This document shows, in pieces, positions 29,126 to 37,508 of a DNA stretch of 64,000 nt. The notes under the pieces were generated by a model, which saw nothing but the letters and a program-made list of their open reading frames with translations, was not told the origin of the DNA and did no database searches. The DNA is taken from contig JAHXIV010000016.1 in NCBI GenBank assembly GCA_025655455.1, positions 1-64,000 on the forward strand, read 5' to 3'. Within the stretch, counting starts at the first letter, position 1. Every line of letters begins with the position of its first letter. This DNA is from a gamma proteobacterium symbiont of Taylorina sp. (GTDB lineage Bacteria > Pseudomonadota > Gammaproteobacteria > GRL18). The translations under genes and the position numbers were made by a program.

Positions 29126-29190
29126 GGAGTCAAAAGTCATAAATACTGAGTTGTTTAAAATCAGTATTTATGATTTTTGACTCCACCCCC
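29126..29190. repeat. Long hairpin element upstream of tpsA
   Basis: GGAGTCAAAAGTCATAAATA (left arm to 29149) and its mirror (29161-29184) match over 24 bases with one mismatch around an 11-base centre. The right end, ACTCCACCCCCTTAT, is shared with the element at 14190-14210. It lies between the sulfotransferase stop and the tpsA start, so it may end the sulfotransferase transcript or sit in the tpsA leader. Confidence 0.7.
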
Positions 29191-29194
29191 TTAT

Positions 29195-30049
29195 CTACTC
29201 TGTTAAATACTCCCGCCAGAAATAAGCCAGTTTCTCAATATCCTGCCAGACTTTTTCCCGTGTGACAAAATCATCAAACACAGTTGACCAGCGTGATGCC
29301 TGAGGTTCCACCTTGGGACGAATAGTATGTAAGCCTGTTAAGCCATAGGCTGAATCATCTTCAAAGGTGACCTGTTCAACATGCTCAAAATCATGCTGAT
29401 AAAAATCCTGTTGTATAAATGGATACAATGCCTGCATTGTGGTCTGAGGATTACCGGTCAGTGCATCATATTCAATAAAAAAAATCTTATCTCCCCAACC
29501 CCGGGTCATGGCATCACGTATGGCATTATAGGCTCTTCCTATGGGCTGCATATTGTCAATATAGAGTTTCACCCTGCCGATTGCCGTTTTTGCAGCCACA
29601 GCATCGACATTTTCCATTGGCGGCTGACTGGTCATGGAGGTTTCCCTGCTGCGCATTTCAAAAGAGGCAATCACATCGCGTAAATCCCTGACCGTCACCA
29701 GAATACGAATATTATCCCTGCCGATTAAAGCCTCAATCAACTCAATATGTTCCAGCCACAAACGGTTTTTATCAATAAAGATCACTGCATCACTATGTGC
29801 CATATAACCATTGAGCATACTGCGCAGCACATTGGTTTTTATTTTTTCACTCAGGTCTTTAGGTTGTGCCTTAAAGGCCTCATTATGATCCCATGAGTTT
29901 CTGATTTGTACCAGTGAAGCCAAAATACCGGAGGTCGGCGTGACATGAAAAGCTGGATTTTGTCCGAGGATGTTCATAAATAAAGTAGAACCACTACGCG
30001 GCAGACCTGAGACAAAAATAATCGGCTTGTTTACTTTAATATCACCCAT
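29195..30049 (-). CDS. Sulfotransferase family protein
   Basis: A 284-residue cytosolic protein with the PAPS-binding 5'-phosphosulfate loop near the N terminus (SGLPRSGSTLFMNILGQ, residues 14-30) and a later 3'-phosphate element around VRDLRDVIASFEMRS (about 138-152). These features define the sulfotransferase fold. The acceptor is unknown; surface polysaccharide or a protein is possible. It is upstream of tpsA on the same strand but separated by a long hairpin, so cotranscription is uncertain. It is divergent from the glycosyltransferase-like gene at 30126. Confidence 0.85.
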   Translation of the reverse strand: MGDIKVNKPIIFVSGLPRSGSTLFMNILGQNPAFHVTPTSGILASLVQIRNSWDHNEAFKAQPKDLSEKIKTNVLRSMLNGYMAHSDAVIFIDKNRLWLEHIELIEALIGRDNIRILVTVRDLRDVIASFEMRSRETSMTSQPPMENVDAVAAKTAIGRVKLYIDNMQPIGRAYNAIRDAMTRGWGDKIFFIEYDALTGNPQTTMQALYPFIQQDFYQHDFEHVEQVTFEDDSAYGLTGLHTIRPKVEPQASRWSTVFDDFVTREKVWQDIEKLAYFWREYLTE

Positions 30050-30125
30050 GGTATGATTCTTTCTATTACATACTAACTAATAGCCTAATTCTACTATAAA
30101 TTTTTCAATTTTACAATTTTACAAA

Positions 30126-30860
30126 ATGAATATATTAATCCCCTGGAAGCCGTCAAAATGGCAGGAAATTGTTTTTTGTATCCGTTCAATACGGCGTAAT
30201 TATCAGGATTTGGCAGAAATTATCATTATTTCTGAAAGCAATCCTGAGATTCCCGATACTCTTCATTTTCCTTATCCTGATATTACAGCAGCAGAAGCTT
30301 CTGATTACCGGCTTCGGGAACAGCATATTAACCAAAAAATTATTAGCTGTGCTGCTCAATCAGGGCTAAAAGAATTTATTGTGCAGGGAGACGATCAATA
30401 TTGGTTAAAACCAATCAATGACGACTTTTTCAGACAGCCGCAGCCCTGGTTAAATCATGCAACGATTGAGCAGATTAATAATCGAAAAACACAGCTTTTA
30501 AAAGTAAAACAGGGATACTGGCATTGGGAACACTGTCTGATTGACACCTTACTTTGCCTGGAAAAAAATAACCAACCCTATATTAATTATACCGCCCATA
30601 TGCCTATTCATTTAAGCATTGAAGAACTGGAAACAGCCAGAGATTTTTTTGGCGGCTGGAGCTTTCAACTGGAGTCAGGAGTCTACAATTTATCACAGCG
30701 TAAAACAGGTTTACAGATTGAAACAGGGAAGTTAAGAAAAGGAGTCTATGATAAAGAAACAGATTTATCTGATATCGATGAGTATTTATTTTTATCCCAT
30801 GATGATAAAGGTTTAAGTCATCACTTAAAAGATTTTATTATTTCAAGATTCTATGTCTGA
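30126..30860 (+). CDS. Glycosyltransferase-like protein, unknown
   Basis: A 244-residue soluble protein. It opens with NILIPWKPSKWQEIVFCIRS, continues with a Rossmann-like IIIISESNPEIPDT, and has an acidic FIVQGDDQYWLKP segment at about 85-97 that resembles the metal/substrate DD motif of GT-A and Stealth-type transferases. A later NYTAHMPIHLSIEELE is also reminiscent of Stealth proteins. The similarity is weak and the function is not established. It is divergent from the sulfotransferase; both could modify a surface polymer. Confidence 0.45.
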   Translation: MNILIPWKPSKWQEIVFCIRSIRRNYQDLAEIIIISESNPEIPDTLHFPYPDITAAEASDYRLREQHINQKIISCAAQSGLKEFIVQGDDQYWLKPINDDFFRQPQPWLNHATIEQINNRKTQLLKVKQGYWHWEHCLIDTLLCLEKNNQPYINYTAHMPIHLSIEELETARDFFGGWSFQLESGVYNLSQRKTGLQIETGKLRKGVYDKETDLSDIDEYLFLSHDDKGLSHHLKDFIISRFYV

Positions 30861-30915
30861 GCAGCATAGATTTAGAGATATTAAATTTCTACATAATGTT
30901 CCCACCTGTTAGCTT

Positions 30916-30943
30916 TTGATATCTTTTTTTTCCATGCTATAGT
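30916..30943 (+). promoter_or_regulatory. Probable sigma-70 promoter for the PilZ operon
   Basis: TTGATA (30916-30921) and TATAGT (30938-30943) are spaced by 16 bases, 39 bases before the PilZ start codon. The elements fit a -35/-10 pair. It would drive the PilZ, coiled-coil and cyclase genes. Confidence 0.45.
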
Positions 30944-30982
30944 TATAGCAACTTCTCTTATCTAATATAAAATGGTTTTTAT

Positions 30983-31276
30983 ATGAACAAACAAAGAAAG
31001 TATGCCAGAGAAAAATATTCATTTTCCGTCGATCTTATCAGCGAAAACTTTACTGAAAATTGCCAACTGATCGATATTTCAGTCGGTGGATGTAAAGTTC
31101 GTGCATCACATAAAATTGACAAAGGCATTCCCGTTAAGCTCATCATTAAAAAATTTGGTCAGTTAGAAGGTAAAATTATCTGGAACTCTCATAGAAACAT
31201 GGGTATCCGTTTCAGTGATGATCCCAATTCCGTAGGTGAATTGCTAATTGCACTCGCAACCTATGGGCCGGCCTAG
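30983..31276 (+). CDS. PilZ-domain c-di-GMP receptor
   Basis: A 97-residue single PilZ domain. The c-di-GMP binding motifs are present: RKYAREKY near residue 4 (RxxxR-type) and DISVGG near residue 32 (D/NxSxxG). It contains no other domain, so it acts as a small adaptor. It is the first of three same-strand genes (PilZ, coiled coil, cyclase) with gaps of 60 and 25 bases, suggesting a c-di-GMP input into a cAMP module. Confidence 0.88.
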   Translation: MNKQRKYAREKYSFSVDLISENFTENCQLIDISVGGCKVRASHKIDKGIPVKLIIKKFGQLEGKIIWNSHRNMGIRFSDDPNSVGELLIALATYGPA

Positions 31277-31336
31277 TGAGAGCCTTCCGCCAAATGAAAT
31301 TTTCTACTATTATTTTGCTAACCTATAAAAGCAAAT

Positions 31337-31906
31337 ATGGCAGTGGTCAATTTCATGTTTGATAAAGCCAATCCAATGAAAAATAAACAAAACCTTGAAC
31401 TTCATCAGGAAATAAAACTGCTGAAAGAGACAATAGCAGCAATGAGAGATTCATTTCAGCAGGAAAAATTATTACAGGACAAGAACAGCAAAGAAAATCA
31501 GATCCAATCACGTAATAATATTCAACAGCTTGAACAGCAAATCATTCAAATGCGCCTGACCAATGAGGCACTTGAAATTTCAAAGGATGATATGGTGCAA
31601 AGTGCAATAAAAGATCTCAGTAATGAAAACCTTCAGTTGAAAAAACTGGTTACAAAAATGCGTGATTCTCATGAAAGCATTGAATTATCAAAGACAGAGT
31701 CAATCCAGAGTGCTATTACACAATTGAGCAATGAAAACCATCAGCTAAAAGAAACAATTTATAATATGCATAACCAGATTGATGAACTGGTTTTTTCCCA
31801 GGAAAAAGAACTAAGCAGTAAAAATCTCTTTTATAAAGATGAAAAAGAACAATTACAGCAAACCATTTATCAGATGAGATTAGAACTGGATAAACTCAGT
31901 AACTAA
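31337..31906 (+). CDS. Coiled-coil protein with an internal repeat
   Basis: A 189-residue protein, almost entirely predicted coiled coil. An internal repeat of about 36 residues is visible: SKDDMVQSAIKDLSNEN is followed later by SKTESIQSAITQLSNEN. There is no enzyme motif. Alternative in-frame ATGs at 31355 and 31376 are possible because the first start has a weak ribosome site. It lies between PilZ and the GAF cyclase, so a linker or scaffold role in that complex is plausible. I do not recognise a named family. Confidence 0.6.
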   Translation: MAVVNFMFDKANPMKNKQNLELHQEIKLLKETIAAMRDSFQQEKLLQDKNSKENQIQSRNNIQQLEQQIIQMRLTNEALEISKDDMVQSAIKDLSNENLQLKKLVTKMRDSHESIELSKTESIQSAITQLSNENHQLKETIYNMHNQIDELVFSQEKELSSKNLFYKDEKEQLQQTIYQMRLELDKLSN

Positions 31907-31931
31907 CCAATTGGAAAGGCAGCTATTAATA

Positions 31932-34184
31932 ATGGAATTACCCTATCAGAATTTAGAACAATCAGAACTGTTTTTACAGGTTTCAAAAAAAGTGGCCTGT
32001 TTTAAAAATTTAAAAGAACAACGTGATATTTTTGTAAAAATTGTTATGGAAATATTCAATATCGAAACAGCCAGTATTTTTTTAAATGACAAAAGCAGCA
32101 ATGAACTCTACACCAGTCTGGATTATAACAACAAGACTCATGAATTACGTTTTTTAAATACAGAAGGAATTGCCGGACAAGTATTTACTTCCAATGAGAA
32201 TCTGATTGTTAATAATGTTTCTACTGATCAGCGTTTTAATCCTGCTATTGATAAAAAAACCGGATTTACAACCCACTCCATTCTCTGTATGCCTATTCGC
32301 ACACCGGGTGAAGAGGTGATAGGGGTTGTGGAGCTGATCAATAAAATTGATGGTGATTTTAACAATAACGATGTGCAGTTATTAGAAGGCATTGTGTCAC
32401 AGGTCGCCATTTCTCTGCAAGGCGCTATAACCGTTGAAACACTCAGTGCTACGCGGCGTAAGGAAATGGACTTTCTGGATGTTGTTATTAATATGACTTC
32501 AGAGTTAAATCTGGGTAATTTATTACAAAAAGTAATGAGTGAAGCCGTTGATATGCTTAGTGCAGAGCGATCCACTCTGTTTTTAAACGATGAAAAAACC
32601 AATGAGCTATTTGCTCGCGTTGCCCAGGGGTCAGGTATTGGAGAAATACGCTTTCCCAATACGATTGGTATTGCAGGCACTGTTTTTCAAACCAGTCAGA
32701 CCATTAATATCCCCTATGCCTATGCTGATCTGAGATTCAATCCGGCATTTGATAAACAAACCGGTTATTTTACCCGTTCCATCCTCTGTGTTCCTCTTAT
32801 TAATATGGACGGAAAATGTATTGGTGTCACCCAGATACTGAACAAGCATGGCGGTCCTTTTACAGAAGAAGATGAATCCCGTCTCAGAGCATTTACTGCA
32901 CAAATTGCCATCGCACTTGAAAATGCCAAATTATTTGATGATGTACAAAACATGCGTAATTACAATGAGAGTATATTAGAGAGCATGTCTTCCGGTGTTT
33001 TAACCATTGATGATAATGGTACTATTATTACTTGTAATGCAGCCGGATTAAGAATATTACAGGGCACTCAGCAAATAATTTTGGGCAGTGATGTAAACGA
33101 GATTTTTCAGCTGAATAATCACTGGATAATTGACAAGATTGAAAAGGTTGAAGAAACCCAGCAGGCAGACATCACCATGGACGGTTTACTGGAGTTTGAT
33201 TCACCTTATGAAAATCTTTCCGTCAATGTCACTGTTTATCCATTGATCAGTATCGATGATGAAAAGCTGGGTTATATGCTGATGCTGGAAGATATCAGTG
33301 TCGAAAAACGCACCAAGGCTACCATGGCCAGATATATGGATCCGGTATTAGCTGATCAACTGCTTGAGTCAGGCACCAATGTGCTAGGTGGGTCAAGTAT
33401 TGAGTCTACGGTACTTTTTTCTGATATTCGTGGTTTTACAACGATTACTGAACAATTGGGTGCGCAGGGTACTGTATCACTTTTAAATGAATATTTTACC
33501 ATTATGGTCGATTGTATTGAACAGAATAATGGTATGCTGGATAAGTTTATCGGGGATGCTATTATGGCAGTATTTGGTATACCAAAGCCCCATGAAGATG
33601 ATCCTGATCGTGCTCTGAAAACTGCAATTTCCATGTTACGCCGACTGGAAGAGTGGAATATTACACGTATTGCCCAGAAAAAACCAGCCATTGATATCGG
33701 TATTGGTTTAAATACCGGATACGTTGTTTCAGGCAATATCGGCTCACCCAACAGGATGGATTATACCATTATCGGGGATGGCGTTAATCTGGCCGCCCGT
33801 CTTGAAAGTGCCTGTAAGCAATACAATGCAAAAATCCTCATCAGTGAAAATACCAAAACTCAACTACAGGGTTCATATCGACTACGCAGCGTTGATGATG
33901 TCATTGTTAAAGGTAAAACAAAACCCGTTGAAGTGTTTGAAGTGCTGGATTTTTACAGCGATGCACAAATCCCTCACATGATGGAGGTCATCGGTTATTT
34001 TCAGGAAGCCAGAAAAAACTATAAAAATCAACAATGGGAACAATCCATATCATTATTTAACAAGGTATTGAAAATCTGCCCGTCCGATCAACTCTCTGAC
34101 CAGTATATTAAGCGCTGTCTGGCTATGCAGAAAGAGGATCCAAAAGAAGACTGGGATGGCGTCTGGACTATGACGTCTAAATAA
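31932..34184 (+). CDS. GAF-GAF-PAS adenylate cyclase
   Basis: A 750-residue soluble protein from the ATG at 31932 (GGAAAGG upstream); an in-frame TTG at 31911 is an alternative. It has two GAF domains (about 10-165 and 185-335), a PAS-like segment (about 340-450) and a class III cyclase domain (about 470-650) with FSDIRGFTTITEQLG, DKFIGDAIMAVFG and IIGDGVNLAARLE. The metal-binding Asp pair is intact. The C-terminal tail ends in EDWDGVWTMTSK, like that of the CHASE2 cyclase at 18473-20668. It overlaps the end of the convergent histidine phosphatase by eight bases. The GAF ligand is unknown. Confidence 0.9.
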   Translation: MELPYQNLEQSELFLQVSKKVACFKNLKEQRDIFVKIVMEIFNIETASIFLNDKSSNELYTSLDYNNKTHELRFLNTEGIAGQVFTSNENLIVNNVSTDQRFNPAIDKKTGFTTHSILCMPIRTPGEEVIGVVELINKIDGDFNNNDVQLLEGIVSQVAISLQGAITVETLSATRRKEMDFLDVVINMTSELNLGNLLQKVMSEAVDMLSAERSTLFLNDEKTNELFARVAQGSGIGEIRFPNTIGIAGTVFQTSQTINIPYAYADLRFNPAFDKQTGYFTRSILCVPLINMDGKCIGVTQILNKHGGPFTEEDESRLRAFTAQIAIALENAKLFDDVQNMRNYNESILESMSSGVLTIDDNGTIITCNAAGLRILQGTQQIILGSDVNEIFQLNNHWIIDKIEKVEETQQADITMDGLLEFDSPYENLSVNVTVYPLISIDDEKLGYMLMLEDISVEKRTKATMARYMDPVLADQLLESGTNVLGGSSIESTVLFSDIRGFTTITEQLGAQGTVSLLNEYFTIMVDCIEQNNGMLDKFIGDAIMAVFGIPKPHEDDPDRALKTAISMLRRLEEWNITRIAQKKPAIDIGIGLNTGYVVSGNIGSPNRMDYTIIGDGVNLAARLESACKQYNAKILISENTKTQLQGSYRLRSVDDVIVKGKTKPVEVFEVLDFYSDAQIPHMMEVIGYFQEARKNYKNQQWEQSISLFNKVLKICPSDQLSDQYIKRCLAMQKEDPKEDWDGVWTMTSK

Positions 34185-34758
34185 TTTGCCCATTAATCAT
34201 TTTAAGAACCGGACCCGAATGCTTTGTAATTTCAATGCGGCTGATTTTGCCATTAGCAATGGATATTTTATACAAACCCATCAGTTCACTATAAAGAATA
34301 TGAGTAATAATGGCACGAATTACGCCCGAGTGAGCTACAATTAACAGGTGTTTACCATGATGTTCTTTTAACAGAGATTTCCAGCTTTGTACGACACGAT
34401 TAATAAAATCTTCCAGCGGTTCACTACCCGCAGGACGATTATTAATGGGATCATGATAAAAAGCAGTAAATTCCTTTACATCAATCTCCTCTGCATTCTT
34501 TCCTTCCCAGGCACCAAAGCCGACCTCTTTGAGATCATCAATAAGTTGTAAAGGGATGTTATGCTTGCGGCTCACTTCCTGTGCAAAATCATGACAGCGG
34601 ATCATCGGTGAGCTGATAATTTGATCCCATTGATCATAGTCACCCACAGAATCACGCATTTGCTGCCAGCCTTCTTCTGATAAGGGATGATCGATATTAT
34701 GACCGCGGTACATCTTACCGCCAATAGGAGCACCATGTCGTATCAGATCAATAATCAT
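34177..34758 (-). CDS. Histidine phosphatase (phosphoglycerate mutase-like)
   Basis: A 193-residue enzyme of the two-histidine phosphatase family. It begins IIDLIRHGAP with the phospho-accepting His in RHG, has an Arg in SSPMIRCHDFA, and VAHSGVIRAII with the second His. It starts one base after the cbbO stop, so it is coupled to the cbb operon. Relatives include SixA, the cobalamin enzyme CobC and the plant RuBisCO-inhibitor (CA1P) phosphatase. Given its place, removal of a phosphorylated RuBisCO inhibitor is a reasonable hypothesis, but the substrate cannot be read from sequence. Confidence 0.85.
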   Translation of the reverse strand: MIIDLIRHGAPIGGKMYRGHNIDHPLSEEGWQQMRDSVGDYDQWDQIISSPMIRCHDFAQEVSRKHNIPLQLIDDLKEVGFGAWEGKNAEEIDVKEFTAFYHDPINNRPAGSEPLEDFINRVVQSWKSLLKEHHGKHLLIVAHSGVIRAIITHILYSELMGLYKISIANGKISRIEITKHSGPVLKMINGQII

Positions 34759-34759
34759 C

Positions 34760-37033
34760 TTATTTTGTCAATGCCATAAACAGTTTAGGTAATTTTTCAG
34801 GTAATTGAGCCACTTTATCAATCACCATATATTGCTGACCGAAGATATCCTGTACATATTCATCCGCATGCGGATCCAGATTAATACAATAGGTATAAAT
34901 ACCGTCCTGATCCAGTTCCTGAACCGCCTTATGAGCATCCTGAATCAATAGTTTAGGATCAGAGACATCAATATCAGCAGGTTCACCATCCGTCAGCACT
35001 AACAAAATCTTTTTCTCACTTTTCTGATTTCCCAGATAGTGTGCTGCATGACGCAATGCTGCCCCCATACGGGTTGAGTAACCTGCCTCTATGGCTGCTA
35101 AACGAGATTTAACTTCATCATCCCAATGTTCACTATAACCCTTAATATGCTGATAACGAACTTCATGGCGCGTATTGGAAGAAAAACCGGCGATGGCAAA
35201 TTTATCACCCAGATGTTCAATTGCATAGGATAAAAGAGCTACTGCTTCCTGACTTAATTGTAGAATTGTCTGCTCACTTCCCGCAGGCTTTTCATTTAAC
35301 GATTGGGATAAATCCAGTAACAGCATAACAGCAATATCACGTCCATCATGTTTGTGGCTCATATTAATGCGGGGATCAGGATTGGCACCACTTTTATAAT
35401 CAATTAAAGAACGAATTGCCGTATCTAAATCAAGCTCGCTACCGTCTTCCTGATAGCGAATACGCACATAGTGCTGTGGTTTCAACAAATCCAATAACTG
35501 CTTTAATTGCTTTGCCAGTATGGCATGCTTATCTAATAAGGCATCAATATCAGCAGCATTGCCCGGTGGATGCAGTGTTTCATACAAACTGACCCAGTCA
35601 GGTCGATATGATTTAGTACTATAATCCCATTCATGATAATGTCTGGGCGGCAGGCCACTATCTTCCTCATCCTCTTCTTTTTTAGATTGCTGTTTACGAT
35701 CCTCAAACATATCCTCATCATCACTGAGCTCAATATAGATCCAGAGGTGACGATTTTCGTCACGATAGTCTATTTCCGTATCTTTAAAGTACATCTTTGC
35801 TAATTGATCGGTTTGGCGGCGTGTTTTTGCGATAAAAGAAATAGCAATAGAGGCCATCTCTGAAGTGCTGGATTCTCCCTCATGCATAGCGGCAAAGAAA
35901 CGCTCGCGGCATTCCAATATATCGGCATTAGCATAACCATGATCAGGGTTTAAAATAGCATATGAGAGCATCGCTAAACGATGGCGAATACAAGACTCTA
36001 CTTCATTATCACAGTCATCCTCGATGGGACGGGGGTGTAAGGAAATATAAATTGAACGCAGACCAGGATAGATGCGCATGGCCAGCAATTCCACTCGTGA
36101 ATCTTCCAGTGCTTCAATTGCAACGCGTTGAAAAGGACTGAAATTATCGGCGATAATGGGGGTCGACCAGCGCTTATGAGCAACGATATGCGAAAGAATC
36201 GCACGGTAACGATCAATGCCTTTGGTGAGCACTTTTTTTGTCTTATCCATCTTGTCGTCTAAAACATCTGGAACACGCACCCCTAATTTATCAAAATAGG
36301 GAACCGGTTTACGCAACTCATCAAAACCGGTGGAATAAGGGATCATGTAGAATTTTGCATTCCATAAGGCTTTGAGATATAAACCAAGTTTTCGTTCATT
36401 ATCAATAAATAATGTACCATGACGTTCACGCTGTAAAATGGCTTTACTGTCAGCAGATTGCAGAGAAAAATAATTTTCCTGGCGCTCTGGATGATCAGGA
36501 TAATTACGCACACCATAATCAACCCAATTCTGCAGACCTTCAAGAGATAGCTGATTCAGTAAATAAGGTACATTAGCTAATAATAAGGGCAAACCAGGGC
36601 TGGGAAAAGTGGTATGATGACCATGAATCGACCCCGTGGTTTTTTCTGCCAAATCAAATAACATATCAATATATTTCTGAAATAATTCCTCGCTTCCCAA
36701 CCGCCGGGCAGCTTCAGCAACAGAGTTTAAAAACGGAGGAATTGAATTTCCATTAGGCGAACGCGATAATTCCCATACAGCATTAGAAACAGTTTCTAAA
36801 CAGCCTTCACCTAATATTTTGGCTACCTGCGGCATTTCTTCAAGATAGACCAGTACCGGTTCAAAACCACGGCCAATCATACAAACTAAAGAAGCACCTT
36901 TGAGATACTCTTTAATTCCCTGATCTGATAAAGATGAAAATGCTTCCAGCATACAGTCATCAAAGGTATCATCGAGTTGTTTAAAGCTGCACTTTAGTTG
37001 ACTACGATATTGTTCTAATTGTTCTTGATCCAT
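34760..37033 (-). CDS. cbbO: CbbO, RuBisCO activase VWA subunit
   Basis: A 757-residue protein with a long N-terminal helical region and a C-terminal von Willebrand A domain (about 560-755) with the MIDAS motif LLLDLSQSLN and a later TDGEPADID. CbbO binds RuBisCO and, with the AAA+ protein CbbQ, forms an activase that removes inhibitory sugar phosphates. The acidic stretch around 440-465 is a charged linker. It is downstream of cbbQ but separated by a small unknown gene, and one base upstream of the histidine phosphatase. Confidence 0.92.
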   Translation of the reverse strand: MDQEQLEQYRSQLKCSFKQLDDTFDDCMLEAFSSLSDQGIKEYLKGASLVCMIGRGFEPVLVYLEEMPQVAKILGEGCLETVSNAVWELSRSPNGNSIPPFLNSVAEAARRLGSEELFQKYIDMLFDLAEKTTGSIHGHHTTFPSPGLPLLLANVPYLLNQLSLEGLQNWVDYGVRNYPDHPERQENYFSLQSADSKAILQRERHGTLFIDNERKLGLYLKALWNAKFYMIPYSTGFDELRKPVPYFDKLGVRVPDVLDDKMDKTKKVLTKGIDRYRAILSHIVAHKRWSTPIIADNFSPFQRVAIEALEDSRVELLAMRIYPGLRSIYISLHPRPIEDDCDNEVESCIRHRLAMLSYAILNPDHGYANADILECRERFFAAMHEGESSTSEMASIAISFIAKTRRQTDQLAKMYFKDTEIDYRDENRHLWIYIELSDDEDMFEDRKQQSKKEEDEEDSGLPPRHYHEWDYSTKSYRPDWVSLYETLHPPGNAADIDALLDKHAILAKQLKQLLDLLKPQHYVRIRYQEDGSELDLDTAIRSLIDYKSGANPDPRINMSHKHDGRDIAVMLLLDLSQSLNEKPAGSEQTILQLSQEAVALLSYAIEHLGDKFAIAGFSSNTRHEVRYQHIKGYSEHWDDEVKSRLAAIEAGYSTRMGAALRHAAHYLGNQKSEKKILLVLTDGEPADIDVSDPKLLIQDAHKAVQELDQDGIYTYCINLDPHADEYVQDIFGQQYMVIDKVAQLPEKLPKLFMALTK

Positions 37034-37069
37034 GCTATGTTATCCAAATATTTCTTAACTATTTATTAT

Positions 37070-37084
37070 TGGCTGAAGGCTCTC
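37070..37084 (-). repeat. Short dispersed repeat, inverted copy
   Basis: Read on the minus strand, this gives AGAGCCTTCAGCCA, matching the repeat copies at 1653-1672 and 63981-64000. It sits between the small unknown gene and cbbO. Confidence 0.45.
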
Positions 37085-37093
37085 AGCTATTAC

Positions 37094-37501
37094 CTAGGAG
37101 CTTGTCCGAGAATAGGAGCCTAGTTCATATGCCTGAAATAACGCATTTTTAAGTGCTTGATTATCAGAAAAGTCAGCGATATCCATTTCATTTTTTGCAA
37201 TATGAAGCAGCTGTTCAACAAGCTTATTTTCTTTCCACTGCTTTACATAACTGAGCATATTAAAAGAATCATCCTGTGTATATGCTATTGCCAGACCTTG
37301 AGGATTGCGAAAAAAAACATCACTGGATTCCATTATTTCATACAAATATGAATAGCAGTCAATTTCATGCTTGTTGGCAATCAGACGGTGAAAAGAGGTC
37401 GCTTCTTTCTGCTGGATATAAACATCCAGATCAATAGTAATTTCAGGCGTATAATGTTTGCCCTGAAAAGAAAAATCAACACTCACATCAATGCTGTTCA
37501 T
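37094..37501 (-). CDS. Unknown small protein in the cbb operon
   Basis: A 135-residue protein from the ATG at 37501, eight bases after the cbbQ stop and with GGTGGA upstream; a longer frame to 37537 would overlap cbbQ and is less likely. It has no signal peptide or recognisable catalytic motif. The N-terminal half alternates hydrophobic and polar residues (VSVDFSFQGKHY, EITIDLDVYI), suggesting beta structure, and the C-terminal half is helical. I do not recognise a family. Its place between cbbQ and cbbO suggests a role in RuBisCO activation, carboxysome-independent assembly or regulation. Confidence 0.65.
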   Translation of the reverse strand: MNSIDVSVDFSFQGKHYTPEITIDLDVYIQQKEATSFHRLIANKHEIDCYSYLYEIMESSDVFFRNPQGLAIAYTQDDSFNMLSYVKQWKENKLVEQLLHIAKNEMDIADFSDNQALKNALFQAYELGSYSRTSS

Positions 37502-37508
37502 TTTAACT

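Noticed and set aside
29108-29140. Upstream start for the adhesin
   Set aside because: It would place 11 extra residues before the signal peptide and lies in the hairpin arm; the ATG at 29107 gives a normal signal sequence.
30126-30860. Firm assignment to the Stealth phosphotransferase family
   Set aside because: Only two short motifs resemble that family; the conserved four-region layout is not evident.
34177-34758. Call as true phosphoglycerate mutase
   Set aside because: At 193 residues it is shorter than the cofactor-dependent mutase (about 230-250) and context favours a phosphatase; substrate left open.
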